This document shows, piece after piece, positions 38,706 to 47,544 of a DNA stretch of 64,000 nt (the stretch's first letter is position 1; every line of letters begins with the position of its first letter). The stretch comes from Elusimicrobia bacterium RIFOXYA2_FULL_39_19 (lineage in GTDB: Bacteria; Elusimicrobiota; Endomicrobiia; CG1-02-37-114; XYA2-FULL-39-19): assembly GCA_001800285.1 (NCBI GenBank), contig MGVC01000013.1:1-64000 (forward strand), read 5' to 3'. The translations under genes and the position numbers were made by a program. The notes beneath the pieces were generated by a model that worked only from the letters and a program-made list of their open reading frames with translations, was not told the DNA's origin and did not search any database.

Positions 38706-40241
38706 TTATTTGTAACTTTGAACTTCGTAAATTTTTGTAATACATTTACTTTGTTTTAGAAATGCAAAATAACCGGGCCCGAAATATCTGTCTTCTATTG
38801 TCCCTGTTAGTTCACAGTTGGTTTTCAAAAACGGCTTGATATTGCTTTTCAGTTGTCCCTGATTCCAGTAAAAGAAACCATCGTCTACTATTATGTATTT
38901 TACTTTGTTTTTTCTTACTACATCCGTAAATGTTCTGCTTTGTATAACCATGTCTTCTTTCGGGTTATAGTAACGGTAGTACCCGAAGTAATCTGTAAAA
39001 TACTGCCTGTCTTTTATAAATCCGAACCAATATGTCGGCTGGCCCATTACAGGCTGGCCGTCATCTGGAATATAGTTTTTAAGCTGTTTTATAAATCCTT
39101 TATAGTCTGCCTGGCGGAAGTTTTTTAGAATGTAAATATCTTCAACACTAATTAAAAAAAGTATAGCGGTTAAGGATATAAAACCTAAATATTTTAAATG
39201 TTTATTGCTCTGCTCAATGAACGTTAAGATTGATTCTGAAGCCAATATTATAAAAAAAGGAAAGATAAAAATCAAATAAAAGTCTGTTTTGCTAGGCACT
39301 ACAAAGGTGAAACAAAAAAGGCATCCTGCCAGGGTTAACAGCAGGAGTTTTCTTCCCGGGTTTGATTTTATTGATAAATGAACAAATGAAATTAAAATGG
39401 GTACGGCAAGTATAAGATTTCTATGAAATCTGCCTTCCCAAAAAAATGAATAATATCTTTTTGTTTCATTGGCAATCATGATAAATACGTTTTTTTCAGC
39501 CAAGGGCGGTTTTTCCCATAGCCAGTAGTTTTTCCATTGGTAAAAAAAGGTTGCTGTGTCTGGGGCAACGTGCCATAACAGCCACCAGACGCCGCCCAAG
39601 CCGATACCTGTCAAAGCTAAAAGGACGTTTAATTTACTAATTTTTTTAAAATGTAACAGTAATAATGTGAAAAGTGCAAAAATTGCTACAACACCCGGGG
39701 GATGGATATCAACTGTCAGAGCAGAAACAAAACCTGTTAAAAGAAATAACGGGGCTGACTGTTTTTCAAATGATACCAAAAATAAGTAGATTGTCATGAA
39801 TATAAACATTGAAACCACAATGTCAGGCCTGGCCATATGTGATCTTACAATAAAAATATAAGACAGCGAAAGTAAAAAAACTGAAAGAAGTGCTGTTTTT
39901 TCACTTAAAATTCTTTTTGATATTTTAAATACAAAAAACAAAAGCAATAAACCCGATATAAAAGGAAACAATCTTGCCTGAAAAGGTCCTAATCCTAATA
40001 ATTTGATAGAAACGGCGTTTGCCGTTGAATACAAACGGCCGTAAACTACATGAGTTTTCTCAAAACCAAAATCCGGATTACAGAGCCTTGAACTGAAGTC
40101 ACCATATTTTATCAGAGACCAGGACAACTCTGTTGAATGAACATCATCCCACCAGATAAGAGGATATTTATCTAAATAAAATAGGTTAATGCCAATGTAA
40201 CAAACGAGAAATCCAATAAACAAAGTTCTTATAGTTTTCAT
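38706..40241 (-). CDS. GT39-like membrane glycosyltransferase
   Basis: A 511-residue multi-spanning protein. The first helix (4-22) leads into an external loop with the acidic pair D32-D33 (WWDDVHSTELS), the catalytic position of the GT-C fold. About ten hydrophobic segments follow to residue 355. The C-terminal domain (about 155 residues) contains RNKVKYIIVDDGF. It is directly adjacent to the SPASM radical SAM gene (one base apart) and to the B12 radical SAM gene (three bases), so the three are surely co-transcribed. Confidence 0.85.
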   Translation of the reverse strand: MKTIRTLFIGFLVCYIGINLFYLDKYPLIWWDDVHSTELSWSLIKYGDFSSRLCNPDFGFEKTHVVYGRLYSTANAVSIKLLGLGPFQARLFPFISGLLLLFFVFKISKRILSEKTALLSVFLLSLSYIFIVRSHMARPDIVVSMFIFMTIYLFLVSFEKQSAPLFLLTGFVSALTVDIHPPGVVAIFALFTLLLLHFKKISKLNVLLALTGIGLGGVWWLLWHVAPDTATFFYQWKNYWLWEKPPLAEKNVFIMIANETKRYYSFFWEGRFHRNLILAVPILISFVHLSIKSNPGRKLLLLTLAGCLFCFTFVVPSKTDFYLIFIFPFFIILASESILTFIEQSNKHLKYLGFISLTAILFLISVEDIYILKNFRQADYKGFIKQLKNYIPDDGQPVMGQPTYWFGFIKDRQYFTDYFGYYRYYNPKEDMVIQSRTFTDVVRKNKVKYIIVDDGFFYWNQGQLKSNIKPFLKTNCELTGTIEDRYFGPGYFAFLKQSKCITKIYEVQSYK

Positions 40242-40242
40242 T

Positions 40243-41319
40243 CTATTTAAACCTCGAAATTAATTTTAGTATTTGAAGCGGATTATAAGCAATACTGTTC
40301 ATTGTAGCGCATTCAAAAGTACAAAAACATCCGGTTTTCTTAATAAATCCAAGCAAAGAAGCAAACACATTAGATTTTCTTAATGCATGAATATCAAAAT
40401 CATATTCCCTTAAATTAGGAAATACAAATGCTTTATCAGGGAAAGTTTGTGTAAGCATTTCACAGGGAAGTACGTTTCCAGTCTCACTGATAACTATCAT
40501 GTTTTTACCGGCCACACAATTTAAGACTTTTTTATTTTCTTCTAAAATCTTGTAAGTTATGTCATAAACTCTGAAAATCACATTATCTAAAATCCTGAAA
40601 TATCCGTTAGTCTCATTTCTTTGTTTATACCTTGTTTTTATATGGGTTACAGCATCAAGATATTCCTGTGGTTTTATGTTTTTTGAGTTATTGTTTCTAG
40701 GATCTCCTCTTATAATGCCGATATTCACCGGCAATCCAAAATCAGCACTAATCCGGTCAATAATGGTTTTTATATTGTCTTTGTTATAACTGCAATATGT
40801 AAGATTTATCCGGAGTTCAAGATTTTTATTTATTTTAGCGATTTCTTTTATCAATGCAATTGTGCTGGTTAACTTTTCATAATTTCCTTTAACACCGCGT
40901 ATTTCATCATGTTTTTCACCTAATTCATCAATAGAAACTGACAGCTTAAGTTTCAATTCCGGGTTTTCACTAATTATGGCCTTTACAGTTTGCACACATT
41001 TTTCCGGCAACAGTCCATTTGTGGTTAAACCCAAAGACCTGGTACGGCAATTTTTATAAAACATGTGTGCTATTTCAGGAAGGTCATTTCGTAAAAGTGG
41101 TTCCCCGCCGGTGAAAGAAACATGAAATAAACTTTTCCATTTTTTGGTAAGTTTTTCATATTCCTGAGTAGTTAATTCCTGAGGGCTGCCTGATTCTGAG
41201 TTTTTCCAGTAAAAACAGGTTTTGCATTTTGAATTGCATTTAGCGGTTACAAAAATAATGGCATAACCAATTTCTCCGGCCACATAAGCTTTAAGCAGTT
41301 TTGAAATTTGTGATATCAT
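40243..41319 (-). CDS. Radical SAM protein with SPASM-like tail
   Basis: The 358-residue protein binds its [4Fe-4S] cluster through C28-x3-C32-x2-C35 (CNSKCKTC) and has SFTGGEPLL near 68-76. The C-terminal region carries further cysteines (NCVAGKN, LPCEML and GCFCTFEC) for one or more auxiliary clusters. The beginning (LLKAYVAGEIGYAIIFVTAKCNSKC) and overall plan match the protein at 20015-21163 only loosely. The substrate is unknown. It lies between a GT39-like and a GT2 gene, eight bases from the latter. Confidence 0.82.
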   Translation of the reverse strand: MISQISKLLKAYVAGEIGYAIIFVTAKCNSKCKTCFYWKNSESGSPQELTTQEYEKLTKKWKSLFHVSFTGGEPLLRNDLPEIAHMFYKNCRTRSLGLTTNGLLPEKCVQTVKAIISENPELKLKLSVSIDELGEKHDEIRGVKGNYEKLTSTIALIKEIAKINKNLELRINLTYCSYNKDNIKTIIDRISADFGLPVNIGIIRGDPRNNNSKNIKPQEYLDAVTHIKTRYKQRNETNGYFRILDNVIFRVYDITYKILEENKKVLNCVAGKNMIVISETGNVLPCEMLTQTFPDKAFVFPNLREYDFDIHALRKSNVFASLLGFIKKTGCFCTFECATMNSIAYNPLQILKLISRFK

Positions 41320-41327
41320 AATTTAAT

Positions 41328-42341
41328 TTATAGCTTTTTGCGAAATTTAGATTTTAAAAATATTTTTGAAAAAGTATAAACATTTTTTATATTCCCCAGC
41401 CCTTTAAAAGCACCGGCAATCCATAAATAGTTTCTCGCAAAGGTGATAAGATATGTTTTTAATACAGCTGATATTGAATGTTTTTCACCAGAATAAACAT
41501 ATTTTAGAAAAGAAAGATTCATGAAAAACAGGGCCACTAAACTTAAGAGTATTAATAGAATACTTATTACAGGTTTAAAAAATGTCAAGACTATAAAAAA
41601 CAATATTGAAATTTGTGTAAAAAGTTGAAATATTAAGGGGCCTCTTTTGGTGGGCCATTTAAAATCAAGGGTTGCAGGATATTTTAAATGAACGTCCATA
41701 ATGTTCTGCAACCAAGAAAATTGTTGTTTTAAATAATCTCTCACCTTTGTTTTACAGAAATGAGAAACAGTTAGTTCGGGTACAAGTAAAATATCTACAC
41801 CTATTTGAAACAGGTTATGGCCGAAAACGAGGTCTTCAGCTATTCTTCTATCTCCGAATCCGCCTGATTTAAAAAATGTTTCCTTTCGGCACATCAGATT
41901 GTTTGAACTGGAATGGTTCACGAAGGATTTTTCTCTGAAAATATGAAAAGAAGATTCGTACATGCGGTACTTTGATATAAATTGCGGATTCAGGCTTACT
42001 GAATACTTGCCGGCAGCTGCATCAACTGATTTGTCTTTGAATATTTCATCAATCAGGGATAGCCAGTTTTCAGGGACTACGCAATCACTGTCAGTGAATG
42101 CCAGTATATCACCATTAGTATATTTTACAGCCATGTTTCTGCCAACACCTGGGCCTTTATTGACTTCTGAACGTACAATTATACAGCCGTATGATTCAGC
42201 TACTATTATCGAATTGTCTGTTGAACAATCATCGTAAACTACAACTTCAAAATTACCGGTATACGTGCACGCGAAGATTGATTTTAGGCAGGCCTTAAGG
42301 TTTAATTCATCGTTATATACGGGAATAATTACTGATATCAT
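41328..42341 (-). CDS. GT2 family glycosyltransferase with membrane tail
   Basis: The 337-residue enzyme has a GT-A domain with SVIIPVYNDELNL (3-15), VYDDCSTDNS (about 35-44) and the metal-binding TDSDCVVP (about 97-104), plus the acceptor-side RIAEDLVFG region near 163-171. Two hydrophobic segments at about 230-277 anchor it to the membrane. The plan matches mycofactocin- or exopolysaccharide-type GT2 enzymes that add sugars at the inner membrane face. It is placed after the GT39-like gene at 42363 with a 21-base gap. Confidence 0.87.
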   Translation of the reverse strand: MISVIIPVYNDELNLKACLKSIFACTYTGNFEVVVYDDCSTDNSIIVAESYGCIIVRSEVNKGPGVGRNMAVKYTNGDILAFTDSDCVVPENWLSLIDEIFKDKSVDAAAGKYSVSLNPQFISKYRMYESSFHIFREKSFVNHSSSNNLMCRKETFFKSGGFGDRRIAEDLVFGHNLFQIGVDILLVPELTVSHFCKTKVRDYLKQQFSWLQNIMDVHLKYPATLDFKWPTKRGPLIFQLFTQISILFFIVLTFFKPVISILLILLSLVALFFMNLSFLKYVYSGEKHSISAVLKTYLITFARNYLWIAGAFKGLGNIKNVYTFSKIFLKSKFRKKL

Positions 42342-42362
42342 TGTATATGTAAGAAGAGGTGG

Positions 42363-44030
42363 TTACTTCTTCCTTTTATAAATTATAATTTCCGGATTTG
42401 GAATCAGCCAGTCTGACGGCGGATAGTTTTTAACAAAGTTAAACCCTAAAAATTCAGCTTGTTTATTAAAAACTGCTATTTTTTCATATTTTGCAGGATT
42501 ATTCATTATCTTTTCTAAAGCAGCATAATGCTCAGGGAACATTTCCTGGGATATTTTCGGGTATGTAAAATCCCTGTATTCAAATTCAGAAATTACTACA
42601 TAATCAGCTTTACCTGCAATTTTTTCAAGCCCGATTATGGCATCTGTAAGGTTAGATTGTATATCTCCTCCCATTAAAAGCCTGAAAGGCGGATTATACT
42701 GTCTTAAAATACCAGGTGTCCAGAAATAACTGCGGGCAATTGCTACGGTTTGTTTTGTATCTACATTGTTCTTAATCCAGCCCGAAGCAAGCTCTCTGGT
42801 ATTTGCAGAAGTATAAAGTTTTAAATAAGCAAAAGTATTGACGGCAGTGCCAAATACAATTGATATTAAAACTGCAAAAAAGATAATTTTACCGGTCAGT
42901 TTATTAAATGCCTTTATTTCAGATATTGTTTCCATTAATTTTGCAGTAAACAAAATAAAAAACGGCAATACCGGAAGAGTATACCAGGCTGCCTGATTCT
43001 TTGTGCCGGCAATAACATAGTAAACAATAACTGTAGATGTTAAGAAAAGTATATCAAAAACATTTCTTCTTTCTTTGAAAGCCAGGTTTTTAATAAACAG
43101 GTAAACAAAGCCTGAAATACCGGTAATAACCAGCGTAAATCCTGCCCCATGAGGTAGATAATACGTTAAATAACTTATCCACCCTTTTCCGTGCAGTAAT
43201 AATTCTATAGGGTGTGTGGTTGCATTTGAAAACTTGAAATTCATATCCATGTAATAAAGAAATGTTTTATAATCAAAAACAGAATAAGGGCATCCGATAA
43301 AAAACCCTAAAGCGCCGGCGCCTAAATAAATCCATAGCTTCCTGGCAAACGCTTTTTTAATATAACTGTTCCCGGGAACAAGAAAATGGGCAACAAAAGG
43401 AACAATACCGTATACAGCTCCGCTAAGCTTAGTTGCTGTGCCTAACCCGATAAATATACCTGCAAGCAGGTAGTTACCTGTGGTGTTTTCGCCGGATAGT
43501 ATTTTAACAGCAAAATATACTGACAAACTGACAAAAAATAACATTATTACATCCGGCCGTACATAAAATGAATTAATGACATGTATTCCTGTAATTGATA
43601 ATAACCCGGCAGAAATTAATCCGGTTGTTTTGTTATAAGCTTTTTTTACAGTTAGGTATAGTATAAGTATTGTGGCAGTGCCGAAAAAAACTGATAGCAG
43701 CCTTCCAATAATGTAAAGTTTATCAGCTTCGCGGAGGTTTGCTATAAGAAAATCTCTTGAGGCAGGGTTTACAATACCAAGTAACTGAGATAGTTTAAGA
43801 AAAAAACCTACAATATATACACTGAATCCTCCCCAAAGAAATGCTCTTTTGGGGCTGAAATCCAGTTTTGACGGGTTCATGGCTTCAAGTGAATATATGG
43901 TAAGAGGTTCGTCCGGGTTATATGTGGTAAGTGCCTGGTTTTTTGAAGGAAGGCCGAAGTTTATGCCCGATAATCTTAATATTAAACCTATTAGCAGGAT
44001 AGCAGTTATTATGAAAGTGTTTTTTTTCAT
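42363..44030 (-). CDS. GT39-like membrane glycosyltransferase
   Basis: A 555-residue GT-C enzyme. The first helix (7-22) is followed by a loop with D40-E41 (NPDEPLTIYSLEAM), the textbook position of the catalytic acid. About eleven hydrophobic segments extend to residue 410. The C-terminal soluble domain holds NYPPSDWLIPNPEIIIYKRKK. It shares size and layout with the enzyme at 18235-19914 and could be its distant paralogue. It abuts the Gfo/Idh/MocA gene without a gap (44030/44031). Confidence 0.86.
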   Translation of the reverse strand: MKKNTFIITAILLIGLILRLSGINFGLPSKNQALTTYNPDEPLTIYSLEAMNPSKLDFSPKRAFLWGGFSVYIVGFFLKLSQLLGIVNPASRDFLIANLREADKLYIIGRLLSVFFGTATILILYLTVKKAYNKTTGLISAGLLSITGIHVINSFYVRPDVIMLFFVSLSVYFAVKILSGENTTGNYLLAGIFIGLGTATKLSGAVYGIVPFVAHFLVPGNSYIKKAFARKLWIYLGAGALGFFIGCPYSVFDYKTFLYYMDMNFKFSNATTHPIELLLHGKGWISYLTYYLPHGAGFTLVITGISGFVYLFIKNLAFKERRNVFDILFLTSTVIVYYVIAGTKNQAAWYTLPVLPFFILFTAKLMETISEIKAFNKLTGKIIFFAVLISIVFGTAVNTFAYLKLYTSANTRELASGWIKNNVDTKQTVAIARSYFWTPGILRQYNPPFRLLMGGDIQSNLTDAIIGLEKIAGKADYVVISEFEYRDFTYPKISQEMFPEHYAALEKIMNNPAKYEKIAVFNKQAEFLGFNFVKNYPPSDWLIPNPEIIIYKRKK

Positions 44031-45038
44031 TTACTGGTCAATTTTTATTATTTTCCCTTCCTGACGGGCAGAAGCTTCTGCTGCGGCAAGAATTTTTACT
44101 ACTCTTAGACCGAAAGCGGCGTCGCTTTTTGGAGCTTTTCTTTTTTGTATGCAATCAAGAAAATCACAACATTCTGCTTTAAGCGGTTCAATAGCCTGTA
44201 AATGAGGGCTAATAATATCACCTGATCTGTAAGACAACTGAAACTCACCGAAAGTTTCCGGGTTTCTAACTACGCCTTTATCAAATATCTTTATTTTCTC
44301 TGCAGGGTCAATATCATCATAGATAACCATTCTGTCGCTTCCTATAACAACGGTTCTTCTTAATTTGCTTGGAGCCAGCCAGCTGGTGTGGATATGCGCC
44401 AATACTTTGCTTTTGAAAAACAAGGTTATATAAGCCACTTCGTGAATATCTTTTCTAATGAATGACTGGGCATGGCAGCTTACATGGTCCGGCAGTTCAT
44501 CAAGCCAATAAGCTATTATGGAAACATCGTGGGGCGCCAGATCCCAGATAACGCTGACATCAGGCTGGAAAAGGCCTAAATTGACTCTTGATGAATCAAT
44601 ATAAAACACTTCACCCAGGTGTTTTCTATTTAGGATATTTTTCATTTCTATTACAGGAGGGCTGTACAAAAAGGTGTGGCTGATTAATATATTCCTATTT
44701 CGTTTTTTTGCCAGTTCTACCAGTTCTTTTGCCTGTTCTACTGAATTGCATAAAGGTTTTTCTACAAGCACATCTTTATAATGCTCAAGGGCTTCTTTAA
44801 CAAGTTTATAATGTGTTGAAACAGGTGTGGCAACAACAATACCGTTTATTTCTTTATCCTGCAGAATATCAAGATGGTTTTTTGTAACTATAGTGTCAGA
44901 ATAACGGGTTTTTGCATTATTAAGGTTCTTATCATTTAAATCACAGATATATTTAAGCTTACAGTCCTGTATTTCATGGAAATTCCTGGCAAGATTCGGG
45001 CCCCAGTAACCATATCCAATAACGCCTATCTGAATCAT
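44031..45038 (-). CDS. Gfo/Idh/MocA oxidoreductase, WlbA/WbpB-like
   Basis: The 335-residue NAD-dependent dehydrogenase has the Rossmann motif GVIGYGYWGPNLARNF at 5-20, VEKPLCNS near 92-99 and the catalytic HDVSII region near 170. The pattern and length match WlbA/WbpB enzymes, which oxidise the 3-position of UDP-GlcNAc-uronic acid. A DegT aminotransferase (45805) and a beta-helix N-acetyltransferase (46951) lie just upstream, and together these are the next two steps of that pathway. AAGGAG lies well spaced before the ATG, and it has its own promoter (45087-45115). Substrate assignment is inference from context. Confidence 0.82.
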   Translation of the reverse strand: MIQIGVIGYGYWGPNLARNFHEIQDCKLKYICDLNDKNLNNAKTRYSDTIVTKNHLDILQDKEINGIVVATPVSTHYKLVKEALEHYKDVLVEKPLCNSVEQAKELVELAKKRNRNILISHTFLYSPPVIEMKNILNRKHLGEVFYIDSSRVNLGLFQPDVSVIWDLAPHDVSIIAYWLDELPDHVSCHAQSFIRKDIHEVAYITLFFKSKVLAHIHTSWLAPSKLRRTVVIGSDRMVIYDDIDPAEKIKIFDKGVVRNPETFGEFQLSYRSGDIISPHLQAIEPLKAECCDFLDCIQKRKAPKSDAAFGLRVVKILAAAEASARQEGKIIKIDQ

Positions 45039-45086
45039 TTGAGCTCCTTTTTATACTGAGTGAATATTATTAGAAAACTGAATAAA

Positions 45087-45115
45087 ATTATACTACTTAA
45101 AACGTGCTATTTCAA
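45087..45115 (-). promoter_or_regulatory. Promoter upstream of the WlbA-like gene
   Basis: On the minus strand TTGAAA (45110-45115) and a perfect TATAAT (45087-45092) are separated by exactly 17 bases. The -35 box overlaps the last codons of the GT2 gene before it. Transcription would start near 45080, about 40 bases before the ATG at 45038. Confidence 0.65.
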
Positions 45116-45808
45116 TGGTTTTAAGACGAATAACCGTATCAGATCCAGCGCTGTTTTTAATATTACGCCTATATTGTTGCCAGTACCAGTACCATAAATT
45201 CTTGGTTGATGAGCTATTTCTACTTCAATGGATCTAAATTTGTTTCTTTTTACATAAATAAATATTTCTGCGTGAATGAACGCGCTTCTTGCAATAAAAC
45301 AGTGGTCAGCTAAAATTGAACGTTTGTACAATGCTACGCTGTCAACATCTGTTACTTTTTCGCCGGCAAGTATACTGATGACCGTATTATAAATTCTGGC
45401 GTTTAATCTTCTGATGAAATTATCCTTTCTGTGGGCTCTTTTTCCAAGGATAAAGTCAAAATCATGTGTTTTTGGAAGAAGTTTAAATATTTCTTCCGGC
45501 GGTATCTGGCCGTCACCAGGAATAAAAAAAACCCACTCTTTGGTAGGTTTTAAAAATACTTCTTTTAATGTCTGGGCAATACCCTGATTGGTTTGATGAT
45601 GGTATACTTTTATGCGGGGATTATTTTTTGCCAGCTCCCTGGCAACATTGCCTGTGTTATCAATACTACCGTCGTTTATTATTACAATTTCATAATCATC
45701 GGTAATTTTGTTTAGAACTTCAATGCTCTTCTCAACCACAAGAGGAATGTTTTTTTCCTCATTATAGGCAGGAATGCTGATGGTTACAGAGTTTAGTTTA
45801 GCTGTCAT
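45107..45808 (-). CDS. GT2 family glycosyltransferase
   Basis: The 233-residue soluble enzyme has SVTISIPAYNEEKNI (7-21), VIINDGSIDNT (about 42-52) and FIPGDGQIPPEE at the metal site. This PGDG variant is also seen in the GT2 at 31568-32290. It resembles polyprenyl-phosphate sugar transferases without membrane helices. The start codon overlaps the end of the DegT gene by four bases, so it is coupled to the diamino-uronic acid genes and may add that sugar to a carrier. Donor assignment is inference. Confidence 0.83.
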   Translation of the reverse strand: MTAKLNSVTISIPAYNEEKNIPLVVEKSIEVLNKITDDYEIVIINDGSIDNTGNVARELAKNNPRIKVYHHQTNQGIAQTLKEVFLKPTKEWVFFIPGDGQIPPEEIFKLLPKTHDFDFILGKRAHRKDNFIRRLNARIYNTVISILAGEKVTDVDSVALYKRSILADHCFIARSAFIHAEIFIYVKRNKFRSIEVEIAHQPRIYGTGTGNNIGVILKTALDLIRLFVLKPLK

Positions 45809-46929
45809 TTTTTATAGAAAGTGTTTATGTTTTCAGCAATAAATAGTATTTCTTCCTTTTTTAGTTCCGGAAAGTTTGGCAGAGAAAGCACGTTTTCAGC
45901 TAATTTTTCAGAAACCGGAAGGTCGCCTTTTTTATAACCAAGGAAATTAAATGCCGGCTGAAGGTGCAGAGGGATAGGATAATGAATGCCAGCACCTATT
46001 TCATTTTTTGAAAGGTGTTGCATTAACCCGTCCCTGTTGCTTACTTTAATTATAAATTGATGATAAATCGGTACCGAATAGCTTTCATTTGATAGATAAC
46101 TGACTTCTGGAGCCTTTATAGCATCTTTATACATTTTTACGTTATTACGTCGGTTTTCATTGTATTTATCAAGTTGTTTCAGTTTTATTCTAAGTACCGC
46201 TGCTTGAATGGTATCAAGCCTTTTGGTAAATCCGATTATATTGTGAAGATATTTTTCTGACCTGCCGCAATCACGCAAAAGACGGATTTTTTTATAAAGT
46301 TCTTCATTGTTTGTAGTAACCATACCGCCGTCGCCATAAGCGCCCAGGTTTTTTGCAGGATAAAAACTGAAACAACCGGTTTCGCCCATTGAGCCGGCTT
46401 TTACCCAAGATCCTGCTGTGTTTTTGTATAACGTACCGTGTGCCTGGCAGGCATCTTCTACCACTTTTACATTATATTTGCCGGCAATTTTCAGTATTTC
46501 ATCCATATTGGATGCATTTCCATATATATGTACCGGGAGAATGGCTTTAATAGTTTTATCTTTTTTCAGATACGCTTCAATCAATCCCGCGTTTATGTTG
46601 CCCGTTCCTTCTTCTACATCTACAAATACCGGCGTTGCTCCGGTATAACATACTGCTGTTGCAGTAGCGATAAATGTAAATGCAGGAACAAGGACTTTGT
46701 CACCCCTGCCTACATTTAGAGCAAGCAGAGATAATTCCAGGGCGCTTGTCCCGTTATCTACGCCAATGGCATATTTTGTACCGCAATAAGCGGCAAATTC
46801 TTTTTCAAAAAGTGTTACGTCTTCACCAAGTATGAAACTTGTGTTTTCAATTACTTTTGCTATGGCTTTTTCTACCTCTGTTTTGATTTCTTCGTGCTGT
46901 CTTTTTAGATTTACCAGGTCTACCTTCAT
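45805..46929 (-). CDS. DegT aminotransferase (3 of 4), WlbC/WbpE-like
   Basis: A 374-residue PLP enzyme with the NGTSAL phosphate loop at 59-64, VVEDACQA at 156-163 and lysine K193 in FYPAKNLGAYGDGG. The FYPAKNLGAYGDGG form is typical of WlbC/WbpE-like enzymes that aminate the 3-keto form of UDP-GlcNAc-uronic acid. It is 21 bases after the beta-helix acetyltransferase gene and overlaps the GT2 gene. With the WlbA-like dehydrogenase two genes on, it completes the aminating part of the pathway. The exact substrate is inferred from neighbours. Confidence 0.88.
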   Translation of the reverse strand: MKVDLVNLKRQHEEIKTEVEKAIAKVIENTSFILGEDVTLFEKEFAAYCGTKYAIGVDNGTSALELSLLALNVGRGDKVLVPAFTFIATATAVCYTGATPVFVDVEEGTGNINAGLIEAYLKKDKTIKAILPVHIYGNASNMDEILKIAGKYNVKVVEDACQAHGTLYKNTAGSWVKAGSMGETGCFSFYPAKNLGAYGDGGMVTTNNEELYKKIRLLRDCGRSEKYLHNIIGFTKRLDTIQAAVLRIKLKQLDKYNENRRNNVKMYKDAIKAPEVSYLSNESYSVPIYHQFIIKVSNRDGLMQHLSKNEIGAGIHYPIPLHLQPAFNFLGYKKGDLPVSEKLAENVLSLPNFPELKKEEILFIAENINTFYKK

Positions 46930-46950
46930 TTGCTCTCCTATTTAATTTGA

Positions 46951-47544
46951 TTATTTATACGGTTTATCAGTAAAATTAAACAAACATTTTAAATCTTTTA
47001 CTTTTTTAGCTGGTTTCGCAGGATTGCCGTAGGCAACAGAGTTTGGTGGAATATCTTTTGTTACCACGCTGCCGGAACCTATAAGTGAATTTTCACCAAT
47101 AGTTACAAAAGGCAGAATGGTCACATTTACACCTATCTGCACGCCTTTCTTTATTACCGGCCCCTTCATGCATTTTGAGGAAAAATTACAACCCGGATGA
47201 GGATCGTTTGCTATTGTTACTCCGGGCGCCATAAAAGCTCCGTCTTCTATAGTTGTATATTGCGCTATGTAGCAATTGCAATGTATTTTTACGTTGTTGC
47301 CTATTTTACAGCCGTAATCTATGACTGTATTGCTCCATACCTGAAAATTATCACCAATTTCATTTTCTTCTCTTATGACTACATTATGGCCGGTTTGTAG
47401 ATTTTTTCCTATTTTTGAATTTGAATACAGCATAGAGTTTGAACGAACATTAGCTCCGGGGCCTAATACTGTTTTTTTTGGTTTTTTTATTCTTGGTGTT
47501 ACTATTCCCACTCTTGCAGTTTTATCAATCTTGCAGTTTTTCAT
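46951..47544 (-). CDS. Left-handed beta-helix N-acetyltransferase, WlbB/WbpD-like
   Basis: The 197-residue protein consists of hexapeptide repeats (about residues 25-175, with periodic I/V at every sixth position) that fold into a left-handed beta-helix. The active-site loop carries NDPHPGCNF near 112-120, containing the histidine that acts as base. WlbB/WbpD enzymes with this plan acetylate the 3-amino group of UDP-GlcNAc3NA. Its genes before and after supply the amino sugar, so this is the likely third step. The start overlaps the end of the GT39-like gene by 20 bases. Confidence 0.85.
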   Translation of the reverse strand: MKNCKIDKTARVGIVTPRIKKPKKTVLGPGANVRSNSMLYSNSKIGKNLQTGHNVVIREENEIGDNFQVWSNTVIDYGCKIGNNVKIHCNCYIAQYTTIEDGAFMAPGVTIANDPHPGCNFSSKCMKGPVIKKGVQIGVNVTILPFVTIGENSLIGSGSVVTKDIPPNSVAYGNPAKPAKKVKDLKCLFNFTDKPYK

